In this document: one piece after another, positions 24,401 through 39,400 of the stretch
Numbering within the stretch: position 1 is the first letter of the stretch
How the letters are laid out: the number at the start of each line of letters is the position of its first letter
From: Tachypleus tridentatus
Lineage: Eukaryota; Arthropoda; Merostomata; Xiphosura; Limulidae
Direction: 5' to 3'
Length of the DNA: 64,000 nucleotides
NCBI RefSeq assembly: GCF_004210375.1
Contig: NC_134830.1
Span: 50,597,094-50,661,093, forward strand
Position numbers and translations under genes: made by a program
The notes under the pieces: generated by a model
Database searches by the model: none
Told to the model about the DNA's origin: nothing
The model's input: only the letters and a program-made list of their open reading frames with translations

Positions 24401-27400
24401 TTGTTCTTCTAGAGTGAGCCAGTCAACAAATAGATTGCTATATTGTTGTCCTCCTAGACGGAGCGAGTCAACAAACGGATGCTATTCTGTTGTGCTCCTA
24501 GCTTTCTAGACTAAGGCAGTCAACAAACAGATGCTATTCTGTTGTGCTCCTAGACTGAGCCAGTCAACAAACAGATTGCTATATTGTTGTCCTTCTAGAG
24601 TGAGCCAGTCAACAAACAGATTGCTATATTGTTGTTTTTTCTAGAGTGAGCTATTTAAGAAACAGATCGTTGTATTGTTGTCTTCCTAGACCGAGCGAGT
24701 CAAAAAACGGATTCTATTCTGTTGTGCACTTAGCTTTCTAGACTGAGCAGGTCAATAAACAGATGCTATATTGTTGTCCTCCTAGACCGAGCGAGTCAAC
24801 AAACGGATGCTATTCTGTTGTGGTTTTAGACTGAGCGAGTCAACAAACGAATGCTATTTTTTTGTTCTCTATACTGAGCCAGTCAACAAACAGATTGCTA
24901 TATTGTTGTCCTTCTAGAGTGGGCCAGTCAACAAACAGATCCCTGTATTGTTGTCTTCCTAGACCCAGGGAGTCAAAAAACGGATACTATTCTGTTGTGC
25001 TACTAGCTTTCTAGACTGAGCAAGTTAACAAACAGATTGCTGTATCTTGTCCTCTAGACTAAGCCAGTCAACAAACAGATCGCTGTATTGTTGTACTCCT
25101 AGACCGAGCGAGTCAAAAAAGCGGATACTATTCTGTTGTGCTCTTAGCTTTCTAGACTGAGCAAGTTGACAAACAGATTGCTATATTGTTGTCCTTCTAG
25201 ACAGAGCGAGTCAAAAGCAGATACTATTCTGTTGTGCTCTAGTTTTCTAGACTGAGCCAGTCAACAAACAGATTGCTATATATTTGTCCTTTTAGACGGA
25301 GCGAGTCAAAAAGCAGATACTATTCTGTTGTGCTCCCAGCTTTCTAGACCGAGCCAGTCAACAAACGAATGCTATTCTGTTGTGCTCCTAGACTGAGCCA
25401 GTCAACAAACAGATCGCTGTATTTTTTGTCCTTCTGGGATGAGTGAGTAAACAAACAGATCGCTGTATTGTTGTTCACCTAGGCTGAGTGAGTAAACAAA
25501 CAGATCGCTATATTGTTGTCCTCCTAGACCGAGCAAATGAACAAACGGATTCTATTCTGTTGTTCTCCTAGACTGATCCAGTCAACAAACAGATTGCTGT
25601 ATTGTTGTCCTCCTAGACTGAGCCAGTCAACAAACAGATCGCTGTATTGTTGTACTCCGAGACCGAGCGAGTCAACAAACCTATGCTATTTTGTTGTGCT
25701 CCTAGCTTTATAGACTGAGCAAGTTAACAAACAGATTGCTATATTGTTGTCCTTCTAGAAAGAGCGAGTCAATAAGCAGATACTATTGTGTTGTGCTTCT
25801 AGCTTTCTAGACTGAGCCAGTCAACAAACAGATTGCTATATAGTTGTCCTTCTAGAGTGAGCCAGTCAACAAATAGATTGCTATATTGTTGTCCTCCTAG
25901 ACTGAGCGAGTCAAAAAACGGATTCTATTCTGTTGTGCTCCTAGCTTTCTAGACTGAGTCAGTCAACAAACAAATTGCTATATAGTTGTTCTTCTAGAGT
26001 GAGCCAGTCAACAAACAGATTGCTATATTGTTGTCCTCCTAGACAGAGCGTGTCAACAAATAGATTGCTATATTGTTGTCCTCTAGACTGAGCGAGTCGA
26101 CAAAATGATCGCCATATTTTTGTACTCCTAGACCGAGCGAGTCAACAAACGGATGCTATTCTGTTGTGCTCCTTGCTTTCTAGACTGATCAAATCAATAA
26201 ACAGATTGCTATATTGTTGTTCTCCTAGACCAAGTGAGTCAACAAACGGATGCTATTCTGTTGTGCTCCTAGCTTTCTAGACTAAGGCAGTCAACAAACA
26301 GATGCTATTCTCTTGTGCTCCTAGACTGAGCGAGTCAACAAACAGATTGCTATATTGTTGTCCTTCTAGAGTGAGCCAGTCAACAAACAGATTGCTATAT
26401 TGTTGTTTTTCTAGAGTGAGCTATTTAAGAAACAGATCGTTGTATTGTTGTCTTCCTAGACCGAGCGAGTCAAAAAACGGATTCTATTCTGTTGTGCACT
26501 TAGCTTTCTAGACTGAGTCTGTCAACAAACAGATTGTTATATAGTTGTCCTTCTAGAGTGAGCCAGTCAAGAAATAGATTGCTATATTGTTGTCCTCCTA
26601 GACTGAGGGAGTCAACAAACAGATCGCTATATTGTTGTACTCCTAGACCGAGCGAGTCAACAAACGAATGCTATTCTGTTGTGCTCCTATACTGAATCAG
26701 TCCACAAACAGATTGCTATATTGTTGTCCTTCTAGAGTGAGCCAGTCAACAAACAGATCGCTGTATTGTTGTCTTCCTAGACCCAGGGAGTCAAAAAACG
26801 GATACTATTCTGTTGTGCTACTAGCTTTCTGAACTGAGCAAGTTAACAAACAGATTGCTATATTGTTGTCCTCCTAGATTGAGCGAGTCGACAAACAGAT
26901 CGCAATATTTTTGTACTCCTAGACTAAGCCAGTCAACAAACAGATCGCTGTATTGTTGTACTCCTAGACCGAGCGAGTCAAAAAGCGGATACTATTCTGT
27001 TGTGCTCTTAGCTTTCTAGACTGAGCAAGTCAACAAACAGATTGCTATATTGTTGTCCTTCTAGACAGAGCGAGTCAAAAAGCAGATACTATACTGTTGT
27101 GCTCTAGTTTTCTAGACTGAGCCAGTCAACAAACAGATTGCTATTCTGTCGTGCTCCTATACTGAATCAGTCCACAAACAGATTGCTATATTGTTGTCCT
27201 TCTAGAGTGAGCCAGTCAACAAACAGATCGCTGTATTGTTGTCTTCCTAGACCCAGGGAGTCAAAAAACGGATACTATTCTGTTGTGCTACTAGCTTTCT
27301 AGACTGAGTAAGTTAACAAACAGATTGCTATATTGTTGTCCTCCTAGATTGAGCGAGTCGACAAACAGATCTCAATATTTTTGTACTCCTAGACCGAGCG

Positions 27401-30400
27401 AGTCAACAAACGGATGCTATTCTGTTGTGCTCCTTGCTTTCTAGACTGAGCAGGTCAATAAACAGATCGCTATATTGTTGTCCTCCTAGACCGAGCGAGT
27501 CAACAAACGTATGCTATTCTGTTGTGGTCCTAGACTGAGCGAGTCAACAAACGAATGCTATTTTTTTGTGCTCCTATACTGAGCCAGTCAAAAAACAGAT
27601 TGCTATATTGTTGTCCTTCTAGAGTGGGCCAGTCAACAAACAGATCCTGTATTGTTGTCTTCCTAGACCCAGGGAGTCAAAATCGGATACTATTCTGTTG
27701 TGCAACTAGCTTTCTAGACTGAGCAAGTTAACAAACAGATTGCTGTATTGTTGTCCTTCTAGAAAGAGCGAGTCAATAAGCAGATACTATTGTGTTGTGC
27801 TTCTAGCTTTCTAGACTGAGCCAGTCAACAAACAGATTGCTATATAGTTGTCCTTCTAGAGTGAGCCAGTCAACAAATAGATTGCTATATTGTTGTCCTC
27901 CTAGACTGAGCGAGTCAAAAAACGGATTCTATTCTGTTGTGCTCTAGCTTTCTAGACTGAGTCAGTCAACAAACAAATTGCTATATAGTTGTTCTTCTAG
28001 AGTGAGCCAGTCAACAAATAGATTGCTATATTGTTGTCCTCCTAGACGGAGCGTGTCAACAAACAGATTGCTATATTGTTGTCCTCTAGACTGAGCGAGT
28101 CGACAAAAGATCGCCATATTTTTGTACTCTAGACCGAGCGAGTCAACAAACGGATGCTATTCTGTTGTGCTCCTTGCTTTCTAGACTGAGTCAAATCAAT
28201 AAACAGATCGCTATATTGTTGTTCTCCTAGACCAAGTGAGTCAACAAACGGATGCTATTCTGTTGTGCTCCTAGCTTTCTAGACTAAGGCAGTCAACAAA
28301 CAGATGCTATTCTGTTGTGCTCCTAGACTGAGCAGTCAACAAACAGATTGCTATATTGTTGTCCTTCTAGAGTGAGCCAGTCAACAAACAGATTGCTATA
28401 TTGTTGTTTTTCTAGAGTGAGCTATTTAAGAAACAGATCGTTGTATTGTTGTCTCCTAGACCGAGCGAGTCAAAAAACGGATTCTATTCTGTTGTGCACT
28501 TAGCTTTCTAGACTGAGTCTGTCAACAAACAGATTGTTATATAGTTGTCCTTCTAGAGTGAGCCAGTCAACAAATAGATTGCTATATTGTTGTCCTCCTA
28601 GACTGAGGGAGTCAACAAACAGATCGCTATATTGTTGTACTCTAGACCGAGCGAGTCAACAAACGAGATGCTATTCTGTTGTGCTCCTATACTGAATCAG
28701 TCAACAAACAGATTGCTATATTGTTGTCCTTCTAGAGTGAGCCAGTCAACAAACAGATCGCTGTATTGTTGTCTTCCTAGACCCAGGGAGTCAAAAACGG
28801 ATACTATTCTGTTGTGCTACTAGCTTTCTAGACTGAGCAAGTTAACAAACAGATTGCTATATTGTTGTCCTCCTAGATTGAGCGAGTCAACAAACAGATC
28901 GCTATATTTTTGTGCTCCTAGACTAAGCCAGTCAACAAACAGATCGCTGTATTGTTGTGCTCTAGACCGAGCGAGTCAAAAAACGGATACTATTCTGTTG
29001 TGCTCTTAGCTTTCTAGACTGAGCAAGTCAACAAACAGATTGCTATATTGTTGTCCTTCTAGACAGAGCGAGTCAAAAGCAGATACTATACTGTTGTGCT
29101 CCTAGTTTTCTAGACTGAGCCAGTCAACAAACAGATTGCTATTCTGTCGTGCTCCTATACTGAATCAGTCCACAAACAGATTGCTATATTGTTGTCCTTC
29201 TAGAGTGAGCCAGTCAACAAACAGATCGCTGTATTGTTGTCTTCCTAGACCCAGGGAGTCAAAAACGGATACTATTCTGTTGTGCTACTAGCTTTCTAGA
29301 CTGAGCAAGTTAACAAACAGATTGCTATATTGTTGTCCTCCTAGATTGAGCGAGTCGACAAACAGATCTCAATATTTTTGTACTCCTAGACCGAGCGAGT
29401 CTACAAACGGATGCTATTCTGTTGTGCTCCTTGCTTTCTAGACTGAGCAGGTCAATAAACAGATCGCTATATTGTTGTCCTCCTAGACCGAGCGAGTCAA
29501 CAAACGGATGCTATTCTGTTGTGGTCCTTGACTGAGCGAGTCAACAAACGAATGCTATTTTTTTGTGCTCCTATACTGAGCCAGTCAACAAACAGATTGC
29601 TATATTGTTGTCCTTCTAGAGTGGGCCAGTCAACAAACAGATCCTGTATTGTTGTCTTCCTAGACCCAGGGAGTCAAAAAACGGATACTATTCTGTTGTG
29701 CAACTAGCTTTCTAGACTGAGCAAGTTAACAAACAGATTGCTGTATTGTTGTACTCTCCTAGACCGAGCGAGTCAAAAAAGCGGATACTATTCTGTTGTG
29801 CTCTTAGCTTTCTAGACTGAGCAAGTTGACAAAAAGATTGCTATATTGTTGTCCTTCTAGACAGAGCGAGTCAAAAAGCAGATACTATACTGTTGTGCTC
29901 CTACTTTTCTAGACTGAGCCAGTCAACAAACAGATTGCTATATATTTGTCCTTTTAGACGGAGCGAGTCAAAAGCAGATACTATTCTGTTGTGCTCCCAG
30001 CTTTCTAGACCGAGCCAGTCAACAAACGAATGCTATTCTGTTGTGCTCCTAGACTGAGCCAGTCAACAAACAGATTGCTGTATTTTTTGTCCTTTTGGGA
30101 TGAGTGAGTAAACAAACAGATCGCTGTATTGTTGTTCACCTAGGCTGAGTGAGTAAACAAACAGATCGCTATATTGTTGTCCTCTAGACCGAGCAAATGA
30201 ACAAACGGATTCTATTCTGTTGTGCTCCTAGACTGATCCAGTCAACAAACAAATTGCTGTATTGTTGTCCTCCTAGACTGAGCCAGTCAACAAACAGATC
30301 GCTGTATTGTTGTACTCCGAGACCGAGCGAGTCAACAAACCTATGCTATTTTGTTGTGCTCCTAGCTTTATAGACTGAGCAAGTTAACAAACAGATTGCT

Positions 30401-33400
30401 ATATTGTTGTCCTTCTAGACAGAGCGAGTCAATAAGCAGATACTATTGTGTTGTGCTTCTAGCTTTCTAGACTGAGCCAGTCAACAAACAGATTGCTATA
30501 TAGTTGTCCTTCTAGAGTGAGCCAGTCAACAAATAGATTGCTATATTGTTGTCCTCCTAGACTGAGCGAGTCAAAAACGGATTCTATTCTGTTGTGCTCC
30601 TAGCTTTCTAGACTGAGTCAGTCAACAAACAGATTGCTATATTGTTGTCCTCCTAAACCTAGCGAGTCAACAAACGGATGCTATTCTGTTTGGTCCTAGA
30701 CTGAGCGAGTCAACAAACGAATGCTATTTTTGTGCTCCTATACTGAGCCAGTCAACAAACAGATTGCTATATTGTTGTTTTCTAGAATGAGCCAGTCAAC
30801 AAACAGATTGCTATATTGTTGTTTTCTAGAATGAGCCAGTCAAGAAACAGATTGCTGTATTCTTGTCCTCTTAGACCAAGCCAGTCAACAAACAGATCGC
30901 TGTATTGTTGTACTCCGAGACCGAGCGAGTCAACAAACTTATGCTATTTTGTTGTGCTCCTAGCTTTCTAGACTGAGCAAGTTGACAAACAGATTGCTAT
31001 ATTGTTGTCCTTCTAGACAGAGCCAGTCAACAAATAGATTGCAATATTGTTGTCCTCTTTGACTGAGCAAGTCAAAAAACGGATTTTATTCTGTTGTGCT
31101 CCTAGCTTTCTAGACTAAGGCAGTCAACAAACAGATGCTATTCTCTTGTGCTCCTAGACTGAGCCAGTCAACAAACAGATTGCTATATTGTTGTCCTTCT
31201 AGAGTGAGCCAGTCAACAAACGGATTGCTATTTTGTTGTTTTTTCTAGAGTGAGCTATTTAAGAAACAGATCGTTGTATTGTTGTCTTCCTAGACCGAGC
31301 GAGTCAAAAAACGGATTCTATTCTGTTGTGCACTTAGCTTTCTAGACTGAGTCAGTCAACAAACAGATTGTTATATAGTTGTTCTTCTAGAGTGAGCCAG
31401 TCAAGAAACAGATTGCTATATTGTTGTCCTCCTAGACTGAGGGAGTCAACAAACAGATCGCTATATTGTTGTACTCCTAGACCGAGCGAGTCAACAAACG
31501 AATGCTATTCTGTTGTGCTCCTATACTGAATCAGTCCACAAACAGATTGCTATATTGTTGTCCTTCTAGAGTGAGCCAGTCAACAAACAGATCGCTGTAT
31601 TGTTGTCTTCCTAGACCCAGGAGTCAAAAAACGGATACTATTCTGTTGTGCTACTAGCTTTCTAGACTGAGCAAGTTAACAAACAGATTGCTATATTGTT
31701 GTCCTCCTAGACTAAGCCAGTCAACAAACAGATCGCTGTATTGTTGTACTCTAGACCGAGCGAGTCAACAAAACGGATGCTATTCTGTTGTGCTCCTAGC
31801 TTTCTAGACTGAGCAAGTTGACAAACAGATTGCTATATTGTTGTCCTTCTAGACAGAGCGAGTCAATAAGCAGATACTATACTGTTGTGCTCCTAGTTTT
31901 CTAGACTGAGCCAGTCAACAAACAGATTGCTATATATTTGTCCTTTTAGACGGGCGAGTCAAAAAAGCAGATACTATTCTGTTGTGCTCCCAGCTTTCTA
32001 GACCGAGACAGTCAACAAACGAATGCTATTCTGTTGTGCTCTAGACTGAGCCAGTCAACAAACAGATTGCTATATTTTTGTCCTTCTAGAGTGAGCCAGT
32101 CAACAAACAGATCGCTGTATTGTTGTCTTCCTAGACCGAGCGAGTCAAAAAACGAATTCTATTCTGTTGTGCTCCTAGCTTTCTAGACTGAGTCAGTCAA
32201 CAAACAGATTGCTATATAGTTGTCCTTCTAGAGTGAGCCAGTCAACAAATAGATTGCTATATTGTTGTCCTCCTAGACTGAGGGAGTCAACAAACAGATC
32301 GCTATATTGTTGTACTCTAGACCGAGCGAGTCAACAAACGGATTCTATTCTGTTGTGCTCCCAGCTTTCTAGACCGAGCCAGTCAACAAACAGATGCTAT
32401 TCTTTTGTGCTCCTAGACTGAGCCAGTCAACAAACAGATCGCTGTATTTTTTTTTGTCCTTCTAGGATGAGTGAGTCAACAAACAGATCGCTGTATTGTT
32501 GTTCTCCTAGACTGAGTGAGTCAACAAACAGATCGCTATATTGTTGTCCTCCTAGACTGAGCAAGTCAACAAACGGATTCTATTCTGTTGTGCTCCTAGA
32601 CTGAGCCAGTCAACAAACAGATTGCTATATTGTTGTGCTCCTAGATTGAGTCAGTCAACAAACAGATTGTTATATAGTTGTCCTTCTAGAGTGAGCCAGT
32701 CAACAAATAGATTGCTATATTGTTGTCCTCCTAGACTGAGGGAGTCAACAAACAGATCGCTATATTGTTGTACTCCTAGACCGAGCGAGTCAACAAACGG
32801 ATGCTATTCTGTTGTGCTCCTATACTGAGCCAGTCAACAAACAGATTGCTATATTGTTGTCCTTCTAGAGTGAGCCAGTCAACAAACAGATCGCTGTATT
32901 GTTGTCTTCCTAGACCCAGGGAGTCAAAAACGGATACTATTCTGTTGTGCTACTAGCTTTCTAGACTGAGCAAGTTAACAAACAGATTGCTGTATTCTTG
33001 TCCTCCTAGACTGAGCCAGTCAACAAACAGATCGCTGTATTGTTGTACTCCTAGACCGAGCGAGTCAACAAACGGATGCTATTTTGTTGTGCTCTAGCTT
33101 TCTAGACTGAGCAAGATGACAAACAGATTGCTATATTGTTGTCCTTCTAGACAGAGCGAGTCAATAAGCAGATACTATACTGTTGTGCTCTAGTTTTCTA
33201 GACTGAGCCAGTCAACAAACAGATTGCTATATATTTGTCCTTTTAGACGGAGCGAGTCAAAAACAGATACTATTCTGTTGTGCTCCCAGCTTTCTAGACA
33301 GAGCCAGTCAACAAACGAATGCTATTCTGTTGTGCTCTAGACTGAGCCAGTCAACAAACAGATTGCTATTGTTAGTTTTTCTAGAGTGAGCTAGTTAACA

Positions 33401-36400
33401 AACAGATCGTTGTATTGTTTTCTTCCTAGACCGAGCGAGTCAAAAAACGGATTCTGTTCTGTTCTGCACTTAGCTTTCTAGACTGAGTCAGTCAACAAAC
33501 AGATTGTTATATAGTTGTCCTTCTAGAGTGAGCCAGTCAACAAATAGATTGCTATATTGTTGTCCTCTAGACTGAGCGAGTCAAAAAACGGATTCTATTC
33601 TGTTGTGCTCCTAGCTTTCTAGACTGAGTCAGTCAACAAACAGATTGCTATATAGTTGTTCTTCTAGAGTGAGCCAGTCAACAAATATGTTGCTATATTG
33701 TTGTCCTCCTAGACTGAGGGAGTCAACAAACAGATCGCTATATTGTTGTACTCTAGACAGAGCGAGTCAACAAACGGATGCTATTCTGTTGTGCTCCTAT
33801 ACTGAGCCAGTCAACAAACAGATTGCTATATTGTTGTCCTTCTAGAGTGAGCCAGTCAACAAACAGATCGCTGTATTGTTGTCTTCCTAGACCCAGGGAG
33901 TCAAAAACGGATACTATTCTGTTGTGCTTGTAGCTTTTTAGACTGAGCAAGTTAAGAAACAGATTGCTATATTGTTGTCCTCCTAGACTGAGCGAGTCGA
34001 CAAACAGATCGCCATATTTTTGTACTCCTAGACCGAGCGAGTCAACAAACGGATGCTATTCTGTTGTGCTCCTTGCTTTCTAGACTGAGCAAATCAATAA
34101 ACAGATCGCTATATTGTTGTCCTCTAGACCGAGCGAGTCAACAAACGGATGCTATTCTGTTGTGGTCCTAGACTGAGCGAGTCAACAAACGAATGCTATT
34201 TTTTTTGTGCTCCTATACTGAGCCAGTCAACAAACAGATTGCTATATTGTTGTTTTCTAGAATGAGCCAGTCAACAAACAGATTGCTGTATTGTTGTCCT
34301 CTTAGACCAAGCCAGTCAACAAACAGATCGCTGTATTGTTTTGTACTCTAGAGACCGAGCGAGTCAACAAACCTATGCTATTCTGTTGTGCTCCTAGCTT
34401 TCTAGACTAAGGCAGTCAACAAACAGATGCTATTCTTTTGTGCTCCTAGACTGAGCCAGTCAACAAACAGATTGCTATATTGTTGTCCTTCTAGAATGAG
34501 CCAGTCAACAAACAGATTGCTATATTGTTGTCCTCCTAGACTGAGCGAGTCAACAAACGGAAGCTATTCTGTTGTGCTCTAGCTTTCTAGACTGAGTCAG
34601 TATAAACAGATTGCTATATAGTTGTTCTTCTAGAGTGAGCCAGTCAACAAATAGATTGCTATATTGTTGTCCTCCTAGACTGAGCGAGTCAACAAACAGA
34701 TGCTATTCTGTTGTGCTCCTAGACTGAGCCAGTCAACAAACAGATTGCTATATTGTTGTCCTTCTAGAGTGAGCCAGTCAACAAACAGATTGCTATATTG
34801 TTGTTTTTCTAGAGTGAGCTATTTAAGAAACAGATCGTTGTATTGTTGTCTTCCTAGACCGAGCGAGTCAAAAAACGGATTCTATTCTGTTGTGCACTTA
34901 GCTTTCTAGACTGAGCAGGTCAACAAACAGATTGCTATATTGTTGTCCTCTAGACTGAGCGAGTCAACGAACGGATGCTATTCTGTTGTGGTTTTTGAGT
35001 GAGCGAGTCAACAAACGAATGCTATTTTTTTGTTCTCTCTTTACTGAGCCAGTCAACAAACAGATTGCTATATTGTTGTCCTTCTAGAGTGGGCCAGTCA
35101 ACAAACAGATCGCTGTATTGTTGTCTTCCTAGACCCAGGGAGTCAAAAAACGGATACTATTCTGTTGTGCTACTAGCTTTCTAGACTGAGCAAGTTAACA
35201 AACAGATTGCTATATTGTTGTCCTCCTAGATTGAGCGAGTCGACAAACAGATCGCAATATTTTTGTACTCCTAGACCGAGCGAGTCTACAAACGGATGCT
35301 ATTCTGTTGTGCTCCTAGCTTTCTAGACTGAGCCAGTCAACAAACAGATTGCTATATTGTTGTGCTTCTAGAGTGAGCCAGTCAACAAACGAATGCTATT
35401 CTGTTGTTCTCCTAGGCTGAGCCAGTCAACAAACGAATGCTATTTTTGTTGTGCTCTAGACTGAGCCAGTCAACAAACTTTTGCTATTTTGTTGTGCTCC
35501 TAGCTTTCTAGACTGAGCAAGTTAACAAACAGATTGCTATATTGTTGTCCTTCTAGACAGAGCGAGTCAATAAGCAGATACTATTCTGTTGTGCTCTAGC
35601 TTTCTAGACTGAGCCAGTCAACAAACAGATTGCTATATATGTTGTCCTTCTAGAGTGAGCCAGTCAACAAACGGATGCTATTCTGTTGTGCTCCTAGACT
35701 GAGCGAGTCAACAAACGAATGCTATTCTTTGTGCTCCTATACTGAGCCAGTCAACAAACAGATTGCTATATTGTTGTCCTTCTAGAGTGAGCCAGTCAAC
35801 AAACAGATCCTGTATTGTTTCTTCCTAGACCTAGGGAGTCAAAAAACGGATACTATTCTGTTGTGCTACTAGCTTTCTAGACTGAGCAAGTTAACAAACA
35901 GATTGCTGTATCTTGTCCTCTAGACTAAGCCAGTCAACAAACAGATCGCTGTATTGTTGTACTCCCAGACCGAGCGAGTCAAAAGCGGATACTATTCTGT
36001 TGTGCTCTTAGCTTTCTAGACTGAGCAAGTTAACAAACAGATTGCTATATTGTTGTCCTTCTAGACAGAGCGAGTCAAAAAGCAGATACTATACTGTTGT
36101 GCTCCTAGTTTTCTAGACTGAGCCAGTCAACAAACAGATTGCTATATATTTGTCCTTTAGACGGAGCGAGTCAAAAGCAGATACTATTCTGTTGTGCTCC
36201 CAGCTTTCTAGACCGAGCCAGTCAACAAACGAATGCTATTCTGTTGTGCTCCCTAGACTGAGCCAGTCAACAAACAGATCGCTGTATATTTTTGTCCTTC
36301 TGGGATGAGTGAGTAAACAAACAGATCGCTGTATTGTTGTTCACCTAGCTGAGTGAGTAAACAAACAGATCGCTATATTGTTGTCCTCCTAGACCGAGCA

Positions 36401-39400
36401 AATCAACAAACGGATTCTATTCTGTTGTGCTCCTAGACTGATCCAGTCAACAAACAAATTGCTGTATTGTTGTCCTCCTAGACTGAGCCAGTCAACAAAC
36501 AGATCGCTGTATTGTTGTTCTCCGAGACCGAGCGAGTCAACAAATCTATGCTATTTTGTTGTGCTTCTAGCTTTCTAGAGTGAGCAAGTTGACAAACAGA
36601 TTGCTATATTGTTGCCTTCTAGACAGAGCCAGTCAACAAATAGATTGCTATATTGTTGTCCTCTAGACTGAGCGAGTCAAAAAACGAATTTTCTTCTGTT
36701 GTTCTCCTAGCTTTCTAGACTGATTCAGTCAATAAACAGATTGCTATATAGTTGTTCTTCTAGAGTGAGCCAGTCAACAAATAGATCGCTATATTGTTGT
36801 CCTCCTAGACGGAGCGAGTCAACAAACGGATGCTATTCTGTTGTGCTCTAGCTTTCTAGACTAAGGCAGTCAACAAACAGATGCTATTCTGTTGTGCTCT
36901 AGACTGAGCCAGTCAACAAACAGATTGCTATATTGTTGTCCTTCTAGACTGAGCTAGTCAACAAACAGATTGCTATATTGTTGTTTTTTTCTAGAGTGAG
37001 CTATTTAAGAAACAGATCGTTGTATTGTTCTTCTAGACCGAGCGAGTCAAAAAAACGGATTCTATTCTGTTCTGCACTTAGCTTTCTAGACTGAGTCAGT
37101 CAACAAACAGATTGTTATATTGTTGTCCTTCTAGACTGAGCCAGTCAACAAACAGATTGCTATATTGTTGTCCTCCTAGACTGAGCGAGTCAACAAACGG
37201 ATACTATTCTGTTGTGCTCCTAGCTTTTCTAGACTGAGCCAGTCAACAAACAGATTGCTATATAGTTGTTCTTCTAGAGTGAGCCAGTCAACAAACAGAT
37301 TGCTATATTGTTGTCTTCCTAGACTGAGCGAGTCAACAAACGGATGCTATTCTGTTGTGCTCCTAGCTTTCTAGACTGAGGCAGTCAACAAACAGATGCT
37401 ATTCTGTTGTGTGCTCCTAGACTGAGCCAGTCAACAAACAGATTGCTATATTGTTGTCTCCTAGACTGAGCCAGTCAACAAACAGATTGCTATATTGTTG
37501 TTTTTCTAGAGTGAGCCAGTCAACAAACAGATCGTTGTATTGTTGTCTCCTAGACTGAGCGAGTCAAAAAAACGGATTCTATTCTGTTGTGCACTTAGCT
37601 TTCTAGACTGAGCAGGTCAACAAACAGATTGCTATATATTGTTGTCCTCCTAGACTGAGCCAGTCAACAAACAGATGCTATTATTGTTGTGGTTTTAGAC
37701 TGAGCGAGTCAACAAACGAATGCTATTCTGTTGTGCTCCTATACTGAGCCAGTCAACAAACAGATTGCTATATTGTTGTCCTTCTAGAGTGAGCCAGTCA
37801 ACAAACAGATCGCTGTATTGTTGTCCCCTAGACCCAGGGAGTCAAAAAACGGATACTATTCTGTTGTGCTACTAGCTTTCTAGACTGAGCAAGTTAACAA
37901 ACAGATTGCTATATGTTGTCCTCCTAGACTGAGCCAGTCAACAAACAGATCGCTGTATTGTTGTACTCCTAGACCGAGCGAGTCAAAAACGGATGCTATT
38001 CTGTTGTGCTCTTAGCTTCTAGACTGAGCAAGTTGACAAACAGATTGCTATATTGTTGTCCTTCTAGACAGAGCGAGTCAAAAAACAGATACTATCCTGT
38101 TGTGCTCCTAGTTTTTTCTAGACTGAGCCAGTCAACAAACAGATTGCTATATATTTGTCCTTTAGACGGAGCGAGTCAAAGCAGATACTATTCTGTTTGC
38201 TTTCCCAGCTTTCTAGACCGAGAGCCAGTCAACAAACGAATGCTATTCTGTTGTGCTCCTAGACTGAGCCAGTCAACAAACAGATGCTGTGTATTTTTGT
38301 CCTTCTAGATGAGTGAGTCAACAAACAGATTGCTATATTGTTGTTCTCCTAGGCTGAGTGAGTAAACAAACAGATCGCTATATTGTTGTCCTCCTAGACT
38401 GAGCAGTCAATCAACAAACGGATTCTATTCTGTTGTGCTCCTAGACTGAGCCAGTCAACAAACAGATTGCTATATTGTTGTCCTCCTAGACTGAGCCAGT
38501 CAACAAACAGATCGCTGTATTGTTGTGCTCCTAGACCGAGCGAGTCAAACAAACGGATTCTATTTTGTTGTGCTCCTAGCTTTCTAGACTGAGCAAGTCA
38601 ACAAACAGATTGCTATATTGTTGTCCTTCTAGACAGAGCGAGTCAACAAACAGATACTATTGTGTTGTGCTTCTAGCTTTCTAGACTGAGCCAGTCAACA
38701 AACAGATTGCTATATAGTTGTCCTTCTAGAGTGAGCCAGTCAACAAACAGATTGCTATATTGTTGTCTCCTAGACTGAGCGAGTCAAAAACGGATGCTAT
38801 TCTGTTGTGCTCCTAGCTTTCTAGACTGAGTCAGTCAACAAACAGATTGCTATATTGTTGTTCCTTCTAGAGTGAGCCAGTCAACAAACAGATTGCTATA
38901 TTTGTTTGTCCCTCCTAGACTGAGCGAGTCAACAAACAGATTGCTATATTGTTGTCTCCTTCTAGACTGAGCGAGTCGACAAAAGATTGCTATATTTTTG
39001 TCCTCCTAGACCGAGCGAGTCAACAAACGGATGCTATTCTGTTGTGCTCCTTGCTTCTAGACTTTGGAGGAAAGTCAACAAAACAGATTGCTATTATTGT
39101 TGTTCTCCTAGACCAAGTGAGTCAGTCAACAAACGGATTGCTATTCTTATTGTGCTCCTAGCTTTCTAGACCGAGGCAGTCAACAAACAGATGCTATTCT
39201 GTTGTGCTCCTAGACTGAGCAGAGTCAACAAACAGATTGCTATATTGTTGTCTCTTCTAGAGTGAGCCAGTCAACAAACAGATTGCTATATTGTTGTTTT
39301 TCTAGAGTGAGCGGTCAGAAACAGATCGTTGTATTGTTGTCTTCCTAGACCGAGCGAGTCAAAAACGGATTCTATTCTGTACTGCACTTAGCTAGACTGA